Source: Leguminivora glycinivorella
Lineage: Eukaryota > Arthropoda > Insecta > Lepidoptera > Tortricidae
Assembly (NCBI RefSeq): GCF_023078275.1
Contig: NC_062996.1
Location: 9,176,001 to 9,240,000, forward strand
Reading direction: 5' to 3'
Length of the DNA stretch: 64,000 nucleotides
Position numbers and translations under genes: made by a program. Below, piece after piece: positions 20,862 through 32,900 of the stretch (positions are counted from its first letter, which is position 1; each line of letters opens with the position of its first letter). The notes beneath the pieces were generated by a model that was not told the DNA's origin, ran no database searches, and saw nothing but the letters and a program-made list of their open reading frames with translations.

Positions 20862-20992
20862 GTATTGCTGACAGGATGCCGCTGCGTCGAACTGGATTGC
20901 TGGGATGGCGACGACGGCAGTCCAGTTATTTATCATGGGCACACATTTACCACAAAAATTCCATTTCGAAGAGTCGTCGAAACAATCGAAAG
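20862..20992 (+). CDS. PLCE1: PLCE1 exon a, X-box catalytic core
   Basis: The acceptor is TTCAACAG|GTATTG and the donor GAAAG|GTAAAA. It encodes LTGCRCVELDCWDGDDGSPV and IYHGHTFTTKIPF, with the calcium ligands E and D of VELD and the catalytic H of YHGH. Confidence 0.95.
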
Positions 20993-23900
20993 GTAAAAAA
21001 ATAACGCGTTATTAACGATCGTTATTTTGTAACTTCCGTTATTTAGAATTGGCCTGGCTGAATTTGTCTATGGCCTTGATTTATTTTCAGGCGGGAAAGA
21101 ACGATCCAATATGTTCGTCAAGAATATTGCCATTACAGTATTTATTAGTTTTAATGCTTTTCAGGAGTGCATTCATCGCTTCGCCGTACCCTCTGATATT
21201 GAGCATAGAAAACCACTGCAGTTTGCCACAACAACAGGTCATGGCTAGCACATTTGAGGTCAGTAAAACATTTTATTTGTACTGTTTTTACCGCCATCTT
21301 TTACCGAACATAAAAACTAAACTTTTGAACGTGCTTTGAAAATAATATTATTGTTTAATGATGAACTAATTGAGCGGACTGTAATTTAATAAAATATCTT
21401 TAAGACGAAATTGACAAAGATAACTCGAAATTTTAGAGATTTAAACAAAACACTTACTGGGGAAAAAACAGTGCATATGTCACATACCTTCTTAGCATGA
21501 GGTTCCAGTGGGTTGGCTTCTGCTCGCTTACCATCAGCCTTGGTATGCAAGGCGCACGTGCGGGCCCGGCTTACCGTCTCCTCGAGCCCAGAACTGTTCT
21601 TGGAGCAGAGCTTTCTTCCTGTCCACTTTGATAATGTGACTAGCACTGAGTTTAAACTTAATTTTACGATAATTATTGGGAAAATGTGACTTTAACTATT
21701 TTAATTAGCAATAATGGGAATTTTAATGCAGCGACGCGTTCGCAAGCTAGATCGAGAGCGAAAAGAATGTGAGGTAATGGCTACCGGAAATGATTAGTGC
21801 CGGGCTAAACACACCGGAAGCTAAAGACAAAATAGTGTTGTTTCTTTAAAAAACCGATATTCATACGAAAGTTGAACATACCGCTCACCTAAATATGCAA
21901 TATTTACTCTACAAATAGTGCTAGAGTTCGACAAACTACTTAAAAACTATAATGTTAAACTAAGTGATAATACTAGAACGACGAAAGTTAATTTGAAAGT
22001 GGTAAAGGACACAGCTTCACAACTGGTCTTCTGTACTGACCAGTAGCAGTTTGAATTGTGACCACTCTACAGACACCGTCAACTCCGGGATGTAGAGCAA
22101 CGATGCGCCCAAGGGGCCATTTTAAAGGTCTTGTCTGTTCGTTAATCAACAAGACCAAGGAACCCACGACAATGTTTGTATTTACTTTATTCCATTTAGT
22201 CCTCTGTTGTAGAGTATGGACGTACTCAGCGTGCCATCTACGCCAGAAGTCTTGATGCATTTTCTGTATCATTTTCCAACGATTACAGACACTTACTTTT
22301 TTATCTACAAGATTTTCCTCTGGGACAATCGACAACGGTTCCAGAGTTAAAAAATGGCCTGGAGTTAAGGCTGAGAGATCACTAGGATCCGAGCTAAGAG
22401 GTGTCAATGGACGAGAGTTGAGCATAGACTCAATCTGAGTCAGAATTGTATAAAATTCCTCGAAGGTTAACCTTTGATTACCTACAACCCGTGCGAGGTG
22501 AGTCTTAACCGAGCGTATCCCGGCTTCAGCTAATCCGTTAAAATGAGGCGTACCCGGAGGGTTAAACGAGAATTTAATTTCTTGGGCATCAGCAGCACCT
22601 TTCATGAGTGAACCAAGATAGTTACTAGCGCCCACAAAATTCCTACCCTGGTCAGAGACAATGTTACTGCATCGACCACGACGAGCGACAAACCGTTTAA
22701 GAACACAGAGGAAAGCTTCTGTCGACAACTCTGAAGCAAGCTCTATGTGAATGGCTTTGGTACTAGTACATACAAAAACACAGATGTAACCTTTGTACGT
22801 TTTCGCACCACGGCCACGACCGAAAGCGATATCAAATGGTCCTCCATAATCAATGGCGACACTCGAAAAAGGTTTAATTTGCGAGACGCGAAAAGTAGGC
22901 AAATTTCCCATAAGCGGCGGAGATGCCGCAGAGGGATTGGCACGAAAGCATTTCACGCAGCCTCCAATCACTGCCTGAATTGCTCGCTTTGGCGACAAAA
23001 TCCAAAACGTTTGCGCAAGTAAATTTTGTAAAGTTTGGGCACCTGGATGTAAAAATATTTTATGATATTCGTCAATTATTAAAATAGTGAGTCGGTGGGA
23101 GCGAGGCAATAAAATGGGATGTTTGACAGAAAATTTAATAGGAGAATTTGCCAAGCGACCGCCCACCCTGACAATACCCTGACTGTCAATGAATAATGAA
23201 AGCTTGCGCAAACCCTTTGGCAATGCGTTCAAACGATCCTCCCTTAATTGATTGATCTCTACACTGAACGAAGTGAGCTGCACATGTTTTACTAAAAACA
23301 TGAGAGCTGCAGTGGTTTCAGCTGACTGTAGAGATCCGACAACTTTTCCATCCTTAGCTGACCGTAAAAAACGGAAACAGTAGGCTAACACACGCTTTAA
23401 TGTGAAAAGCGAGGAGAACCTGCTAAGGACTTCATCAATTAAGTTAGGATCGGCCGTCACGAGTAAGCTACAAATACGTTGTTCCTCTACAATACAGTCA
23501 TTGCTTGGATCGTGCAAAGGTGAGCAAGGCCAATCCTTCTCTTCCTTTACCAACCACGACGGACCCTTCCACCAAATATCACACTCTACCAAATCTTCAG
23601 GCAGTAACCCCCTGGATCCTGCATCAGCAGGATTGTGGTGTGTACTGACGTGACGCCAGCGATCAGGAGCAACAAGATCCTGGATATGGCTCACACGATT
23701 TGCAACAAATGTTTTCCAGCGTGAAGGGCACGACTTAATCCAAGCTAACGTTACGGTCGAGTCTGACCATGCAAATATTTCCTGAACAACATAGAGAGGT
23801 TTTAATGCCTCTTGTGTTGACTGCATCAGGTCTGCCAACAACACGGCAGCCTGCAGTTCCAATCGAGGAATTGATAATTTACGCAGAGGCGCAACCTTAC

Positions 23901-26900
23901 TTTTGGCACAGCAAAGCTCTACAAAAGTAGAGCCTTGTGTGTCATCGACACGACAGAAGACGACAGCAGCGTAACCACGCTCCGACGCATCACAAAATCC
24001 ATGCAATTGTAATGAAACAAACGAATGGATGATGCGACGGGGAATAACGACAGATTTCAACGACGGAAGTTGATCGGTAAATTTCATCCATTCTGATGTG
24101 ATTGCTTCTGGAACATCATCGTCCCATTGCACCCCAGATGACCACAAGACCTGCATTAAATATTTAGCGTGAAACGTGACAGGACATAAGAATCCTAGCG
24201 GGTCATATATGCGCGCTATATTCGATAAAATAGTACGTTTAGTACATTTCTGATCACGTGGTGTTGCAACCTCAAATTGGAACGAATCTGTTTGTGGACG
24301 CCATAACAATCCCAATATTTTAAGGGACAAATCCGAAAGTTCATCAAAATGTTTAAAATCACTCGAATACAACTCAGAAGATGGAAGGTCAACGATAAAA
24401 CCTTTATGGTTGGAGGTCCATTTTCTCAAATGGAACCCACCCGACGACAAAATTTCAGATAAATCTGATCTAATTTTTAAAGCTTGCTCAATAGAGTCAG
24501 CGCCTGTCACGACATCATCAACATAAATGTCTCTCCCAAGCACTTGTGACCCTTCAGGATAGGAGTCAGCAGTCTCCTCCGCTATCTGTGCTATTGTGCG
24601 CAAAGCTTGATACGGAGCCGATTTCACACCATAAGTTACCGTCCGCAAACGATAGTCTTTAACTGGGCCGTCAGTCGAAGGTCGCCACAATATCCGCTGA
24701 TACTCAGCGTCCTCGTTTGGCACGAGGATTTGACGATACATGGCCTTTATGTCACCCGTAAAGACTATTTTATGCCATCGAAACCTAGTAAGGACATCAA
24801 AAATATTAGTTTGTAACTTAGGTCCAGCTAGTAGTGTATCATTAAGCGAAATCCCATTGCTGTCACGACAACTTGCGTCAAAAACGGCTCTCAGAGGTGT
24901 ACTGACAGATTCGGGGCGCAAAATACCATGATGTGGGATGTAATTAAAATTCCCGACACTAGAGACAGGCGGCGCAACCTGCTCCATATGACCACTGACC
25001 TCATACTCTTCCATAAAGGAGGCATAAGCTTTACGAAAATCCGCATGCTTTGTAAGCTTGCGTTCCAACGAAAAAATCTCCGCATTGCAATTTCACGAGT
25101 GTGCGAAAAGGTAGGCTTGTTCGAAGGATCGACGAAAGGTAGAGGTACCTCGAACCGGCCTTCACTCGTGCGACAATAATTTGCACGGAAGTTATCTTCA
25201 CATAGTTGATCCTCTTTCGACAAGATAGGTTTACTCGGACCACAAATATTTTCTAGTTCCCAGAACCTTTTAAGAGAATCATCCAACGACAGCGACAAGT
25301 TTGATTGTGAAGCATTCGACACGAAAAAACAATCTTTCCGACAATTAGTGAAAGATTGTGTACGAGAGGCATAACAGTCACCCATCAGAACCCATCCGAA
25401 AACAGTCTCCAAAGCCTTTGACTGCCCCTTCCGGCCCTCCTTCTTACCACTTAAAATGGAAGATGCAAAGATCTCTGCATTTAAAAGTAAATCTATTGGG
25501 CCCGGCTTCGCAAAGTCAGGGTCAGCGAGAGGTAGACCTTGAATGTGATGCCATTCCGATGTATTGACTCTATAGTATGGTTGCTCCGGACAGATAACTG
25601 GAAGCACTGACGCTTGGAAGTCAAAATTAACCATTTCTGATCCAATAGGTTTAACAGAGCATGATAACATACCCTTAGGTGCAACTTCAGATAGTCCAAT
25701 TCCAGTAATTGGCTCGCTAGTATCATCTACCTGTAAACCTAATCTTCGAGCACAGTCATGGGAAATAAAATTGACACCACTAGCACCGTCCAAAAGAGCA
25801 CGAGCTATTTGATAATTACCTGAACTATCCCGAACAGCTACCCGAGCAGTAGCAAATAAAACTAATCCATTACTTTGGACCGACGTCAAAGTCACTTTGC
25901 TATTTAAACCGCTCACCGTTGGCTGAGGTGCTGGTTCAGCCTCTGGCGAAGCCGGTTCCCTTTTTCCAAAGTGTAATAAAGTGTTGTGGGAACAACCGCA
26001 TATACTGCACCGACAATCCGATCGACATTGTTTAACTTTATGAGTTTTGGAGAAACAACAAACACACAAGCCCTTGTTTTTCACCACCTTAAACCGCTCC
26101 GAAGTGTCTAAAACTTTAAATTTTTTACAATTTTCTAAATTATGCAGTTCAGTACAGAAAACACATATATTTTGTTGTGTGGCAACTAGTGTTACCTTGC
26201 CTTTACCTTTAATGGCACTTGTTACGGGCTTAACCTCCGTTACTTCCAGAGCGCGGACTTGTTTTTCAACAAACTCTTGTAGCAATTCAAACTTTGGAAT
26301 TTCATTGGAATTGAACTCGAGGAGGAAGGCCTCCCGAGTCGCCTTGTCCAATTTTCCCCACAACAGATGAAATAACATAAAGTTTTTATCGGGTAAGTCG
26401 AATCTTTCTAACACTTGTAATGTTTCTCTAAAAACACGATGAACTTTTTCTAATTCAGTTGAAGACTTGGTCTTCACCTGTTCACAAAGTAAAATCTTTT
26501 CATAGTACCCAAAGGCAATTTGCCGTTTTCTATTGTAAAACTTGTTTAAAGCATTGTAAGCATCCATGTAACTGTTGTCCGAAATTGGGTAATTCTTAAT
26601 CAAATCTAAAGCCTTACCTTGACACGATGTCATAAGATAATGCAGCTTTTCAATGTTCGAAATATTCCTTTTATGAATTAAGGAATCAAAGAGTTCCTTA
26701 AATGACAACCAATTGTGCAAGGAGCCATCAAATGGTTTCACAACAATTTTAGGTAACTTCGCTGAATTATTATCACTACTATCATGTTTGTCAACAGTTT
26801 CATGTTTGCTTGTAATGACAGGCTCAGCTTTCCTTAACCTTGTCAAGATTGACTTTACCTTTTGTTCAAAATCGACAGTAACCGAGAACTCCGTATTTAC

Positions 26901-29900
26901 ATCCTTTGTTTTCTTCATTATAGCCTTTTGGGCACGATGAAAGTCTTCAACTATTGGGTTTAAGTCGGCCGCGACATAACCCTCTAAATCTATACAATCA
27001 AAGATTAACTCTAACCGCATAACCGCGTAATTGCGTTCAACCCTATCCATGTCAACGTCTCTATTGCTCACATCAATGTCCGACATTTTTCACGTAATAA
27101 TCACTGTTGATTTATCGAAAAACGAGAACGAAAATATAAATAAACAGTTTACGTTACTCAATAAAATTAACTTGTTGACTTTGACAATGACAGATGAGAT
27201 GACAACCGAATTGTTGCCATACACCAAAGCATAGACTAAGACCGAACGAGATGAGCGGATTGAACGAACTGTCACACTGCTACCAACCTAACTAAATTCT
27301 ACTATAAAAGTCACACTTCCGGTCAGCCATTAACCGAATCGAGAATTAAAGTTTTACCCACCAATTTATTAGAAAAATATTACGACACGACAAATTTGAT
27401 ATTTTACTAAAAATAGGTAACTTTTCAACGGATCCGGCCGAAGGAACAAATGTTTAATGATGAACTAATTGAGCGGACTGTAATTTAATAAAATATCTTT
27501 AAGACGAAATTGACAAAGATAACTCGAAATTTTAGAGATTTAAACAAAACACTTACTGGGGAAAAAACAGTGCATATGTCACATACCTTCTTAGCATGAG
27601 GTTCCAGTGGGTTGGCTTCTGCTCGCTTACCATCAGCCTTGGTATGCAAGGCGCACGTGCGGGCCCGGCTTACCGTCTCCTCGAGCCCAGAACTGTTCTT
27701 GGAGCAGAGCTTTCTTCCTGTCCACTTTGATAATGTGACTAGCACTGAGTTTAAACTTAATTTTACGATAATTATTGGGAAAATGTGACTTTAACTATTT
27801 TAATTAGCAATAATGGGAATTTTAATGCAGCGACGCGTTCGCAAGCTAGATCGAGAGCGAAAAGAATGTGAGGTAATGGCTACCGGAAATGATTAGTGCC
27901 GGGCTAAACACACCGGAAGCTAAAGACAAAATAGTGTTGTTTCTTTAAAAAACCGATATTCATACGAAAGTTGAACAATTATAAACTTTACAAAAGTTGT
28001 ACAAGATACCTTCGTTTTCAATTCGTTTACTTTATCTAGCGAGTAAATTATACGGAACTAATCATTTACAAGCTCAATTGCTCATCAGTGCGTGCTCCAA
28101 AGATCAAAGCTTTGCCCTAATAGGGTGCCCTGCACACGTTTACTCATTTGTAACTAATGCTGATCTTGCACATGCGTTTCAAAGGCTTGATAGGTATTAT
28201 GTTTGTTAAATAGCATGTGTACCTGAATATGTTTAAGGGGAGTTTAAACTACAAAGCTCGCTTTGACTTTGAGAACTAATTAAGCGATCCTGAAACCTTG
28301 AGATGCTTACAAACTTTGACTACTTAAGTACTATCTGCTCGCCTGATACTCTAATAGTAAGCATACAGCAATGAACGCATTTTTATACGATTGCTCGCTT
28401 TTTAGGGTTCCGTAGTCAACTAGGAACCCTTATAGTTTCGCCATGTCTGTCTGTCCGTCCGTCCGTCCGTCCGTCCGTCCGTCCGTCCGTCCGTCCGTCC
28501 GTCCGTCCGTCCGTCCGTCCGCGGATAATCTCAGTAACCGTTAGCACTAGAAAGCTGAAATTTGGTACCAATATGTATATCAATCACGCCAACAAAGTGC
28601 AAAAATAAAAAATGGACAAATATGTTACCCCCCCCCTACATCTAAAGTGGAGGCTGATATTTTTTTCCGTTCCAACCCCAACTTGTGATATTTGTTGGAT
28701 AGGTATTTAAAAATGAATAAGGGTTTACTAAGATTGTTTTTTGATAATATTAATATTTTCGGAAATAATCGCTCCTAAAGGAAAAAAAAGTGCGTCCCCC
28801 CCCTCTAACTTCTGATCCATATTTTTAAAAAATATGAAAAAAATCACAAAAGTAGAACTTTATAAGGACTTTCTAGGAAAATTGTTTTGAACTTGATAGG
28901 TTCAGTAGTTTTTGAGAAAAATACGGAAAACTACGGAACCCTACACTGAGCGTGGTCCGACACGTTCTTGGCCGGTTTTATCAATTACCTACTTAACAAT
29001 AAACCTTTTGATGCAAAATCTCAAGCGGTCTTTATATGCTAGGAGAAGACTGAACTTGGCATCTGTCTTTGTTTTTGTAAAATAAGTATTATGAGTAAAG
29101 GAAAGAGAAAAATGCTCTTAGATTCCTTATACTTCGTGTGAAATAATTGCTTCTTTTTAGCAGATTGCTGGTAAAAAGATCCATTTGCACCTGTAGCATA
29201 AGAGCGTTTTTACATCATCCGATCCGATATCGGATGTCAAAGGCAAAAGTCAAAGATGGCGGCTTTAAATTAGGTATACTTAGGGTATCGGTCCTACACC
29301 CGGTCGGTCGGATATGGGATCGGATAATGTGAAAACTTAATAAGGGTCCTTTCTGCGTTAGAGAGCCACATTTAGTCTATTATATTTTACTGTATTGGCC
29401 GTCTTCATCCAGGCAGTGTTCGGAGACAAGTTGGTGACATCGTTCCTTTTCGAAGTCGACTACACGGACGAACCCAGACTTCCAAGCCCGGAGCAGCTCA
29501 AATATAAGGTAAGGTTTAAAAGATCTAGCTTCATCTGACTTACTTACTTACAAATCATCAAACGCCATCAAACGCTACAGTTTGGCGAGGATCTTCTTCT
29601 TAAACCTAGCGTTTTCCCGGCCTCGCTCCAGGGTTCGCTTTCCTGCTCAGCCTTCTCCACTTTGCCCGGTCTTCGGCATCCTGAAGTGAGAGATTGTTCT
29701 CTTTCATGTCCGCTGTCATGACGTCCAGCCAGCGCTTCTTAGGTCTACCGCGGCCGCGTGACCTAGGGCCTTGGACGGTGAGATTGAGGCATCTCAGTAT
29801 GGACAGTTTGGCGAAGATAAATAAATAAAAAAAACTTCTTGCGATGGCCCAGCAACCCGAAGCAGATCTTGGCCTCCGACACTATATTCCGCCATTCGCT

Positions 29901-32900
29901 CGTATCCTGTGCGATCTGATGCCACTCAGTCACTTGAAGATCACACAGGTCTTTCTGGACCTCATCGATCCATCGGTACCTGGGCCTTCCGACCGGCCGT
30001 TTTTCAGTAGATCGCCACAAGTGAGCTCTTTTGGCCGCACGATCCTCTCCCATCCTCTCCACATGGCCGAGCCATCGCAGACGAGAAGCCTTGCTCTGCC
30101 CATGACGTTGAGCTCGCCCACTAGCTCTTCCACCTCCAAGTTCTTCACTGACCCAAAATTATTCTTGGCCTCCGTCCTGTGATTTTTTTTTAATTATAAA
30201 TGGGCTTACGCTTGGTCACAGACTAGCCGAAGGCAAAGACGTGATGGCCTACGATGGAGTGAGCTCGACCAGAAGATGCCTGTTCACACTTGATTTGAGT
30301 GAATGGACAGTTTTGACCTTTTTTCCGACGCTTCGACCAGGGGCCCGTTTCTCGAAAGGTACAAGCCTTGTATTACAAGTGCGCGAACTGTCAAAACGTA
30401 TGGGTTGTCATGGAAACACACTTGTAATACAAGGCTTGTACCTTTCGAGAAACGGGCCCCAGGTTGCTCGTTGCTCTGGCCGTAATGACTGGCCTTCTGA
30501 CCAGTCGGTTCTCCCAAAGATGCTCTGTTGATGCCCGATCGTCTCCCATTCTTAAGTAGGTGACCGAATCAGCAGTATCTCGTAATTTTTCTGGATCCTA
30601 CAGTTCACGGTCATAAGTCACGTTGACGACATACTTATGTCGTACTCTAATTTTGTGTAATAAATTACAAATCATATATTCAGCAAATAGGCCACAGGGG
30701 CACTTTTACACGTCAACATACAAGTTGAACTGCAATTACAATTGATAATACTAATTCTAAGTTCTAACTAAAGTATGCTACTACAATGATTAGAGATGTC
30801 GCAGTAAGATAGATAAAGCCGTTATATAGTTATAACCCTAGGAATATAATTATACGTCGTAACATAGTTAAACGAAAGCGATTAATTGCTATCTTACTAG
30901 GAATATAACTATAATACTAAACTAGTTTAGTCATATAGTTATATGACTGGATTCAGTTTAGTGAAATGATTGTAGGCAGGAGTGCAGCGGTGCGGCGGAG
31001 GTATAGTTATAACCCTAGGAATATAAGGGAGCGATTCAGAACCATCTTACTAGGAATATAATTATAATACGGTATTTAAAATTGCAAACGGGACTTAATC
31101 GCGTATTACTATGTATTAAGTCCCGTTTGCAATTTTAAATATGTGTCAAAATCGTGAAAGTTTAAATCAGTGTTTTATAATACGTATAGCGGGACGATTT
31201 GGAATAACAACACCGTCACTGACGTTAGAACAAAGTTTATTTTGTATCGAACATAGTACATAAGGTTTGGTTACTAAACAAACGAATCCAAGCTATATTA
31301 GTTAAAACGTAACAGTTCCCGCATGCTTGCATGCTCCCGGTATTTCCCGGTTCTTGATTTCCCGGGAAATCCCGGTAATTTTATGGTGGCGAAAGAACCG
31401 GGACAAAAATTTAGGAACCGGTGCTCCCGGTTCTTTTCAAAATAACCGATTTATTCATTTTTTGAATTGTATCTGCATTTGGATTTGTGCGATGGCAGTT
31501 TTAATTTAATCTGACAAGATAAACATGATATTTATCGCAAATAGTGTAATTTGCAACATTGCTTGAAACCATGGTACTATTGTATTTCCTTATCTAACGT
31601 AAACAAACCACAGTGAAGAATTGTTTAGGGCAAGAATTTGTTAATTATTTCCAATTCAATGTGCTTATTCTCTCAAAACACACAGACGGACGGACAGAGT
31701 CGCGACATCAGGGTGTTTTTGAATTTTTTTGGTATACTTAGAACTATAAAAATAGTTCGAAAATTCAATAAATAATTGTGCACGAAAACGCAACCTTCAC
31801 ATGAACGACAACTGATGCCGAACGACTGCCTTGTGGTAGCGGGTAAGCCCCCGCCCCCGTCTTTTTTTTTTTTTTTTTTTTTTTTTTTTATTATAAACTG
31901 GCCAGTGATTGACCTTAGTCGCACCTGATGGAAAGTGACGACAAGGCCGAGGTTGTAGCTCACTGGTTCAGTAACAGCCTATTCACTCTTGACTTGAATT
32001 CACCCAGATTGTATTCGCCCGGGAATACAGATGAGGGGAGCATGTTCCATTCCTTAGCAGTTCGCATTAGGAAAGAAGAGGCAAACCTCTTCGTGCGAAT
32101 GAAAGGTAGGTCGACAACGTAAGGGTGAAACCGCTCCCCGCGCCTGGTTGTCCGGTGATGGAACGGGGAAGGAGGAACCAGGTCATGCAGTTCCTGTGCA
32201 CACTCTCCAGAATGTATCCGGTAGAAGAAGGACAAGGACGCAACTCGACGGCGATGCTCGAGGCTTTGTAATCCTGCCTTGCCTGCCGGAACGTCGCCAA
32301 TGAGTCTACGAGCTCGACGTTCTATTGAGTCCAAGGCTGCCAACTGGTATTTGGCAGAGCCGTCCCACAAGTGGCAGCAGTATTCCATACACGAGCGAAC
32401 TTGCGCCTTGTATAAGGAGAGAAGTTGCTCCGACGAGAAATACCGCCTCACTTTAAAAAGGATGCCAAGTTTTTTTGCTGCAGTTTTAGCCTTGGACTCA
32501 ATAGCAGAACCGAAGTTCAGGTTTGAGTTGAGCGTTAGCCCGAGTAACTCTAGGCGGTCCGTTACTGCCACGGATACATTCCGGAAAGTAGGAGCCAGGG
32601 TGAACTGACTCCGTTTGGCGGAGAAGAGACACGCCTGCGTTTTTGAGGCATTGAACTCGACTAAGTTGGCCTGGCCCCAATCGGATACAGCTTTCAGAGT
32701 CGAGTTCGTTTCCTCCAACATACCTTCTCTAAGGGATTGGGTTACACTGGCACTGGCCCGTGCATCGGACAAATATCTCACCGTGACTGTGCTGTCGTCT
32801 GCATACCCCAAGATACCGGGCTTGAGCAGATCATTGATATGCAGCAAGAAGAGAGTCGCGGAGAGAACTGACCCCTGAGGAACCCCGGCAGTAATCTCCA

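Larger units (their letters stand above)
21347..27982 (-). mobile_element. Bel/Pao LTR retrotransposon, apparently full length
   Basis: Two 527-bp LTRs (21352-21878 and 27451-27977), starting TG and ending CA and matching by eye, bound a 6.6-kb element. A 5-bp target duplication ATTAT flanks it (21347-21351, 27978-27982). Coding runs on the minus strand: Gag-protease, then RT, RNase H and integrase in an overlapping frame. There is no envelope frame. Near-identical LTRs and intact long frames indicate a recent insertion. It lies antisense in the PLCE1 intron between exons b and c. The sequence after the upstream LTR is TTTGTTCCTTCGGCCGG, without the usual TGG start of a primer site. Confidence 0.95.

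Noticed and set aside
21386..21646. 86-codon frame repeated at 27485 as a gene
   Set aside because: Both copies are inside the Bel/Pao LTRs and read across regulatory sequence.
31673..31963. 96-codon frame containing a lysine run
   Set aside because: It reads through the poly-A tail of the LINE in the sense direction and has no other support.
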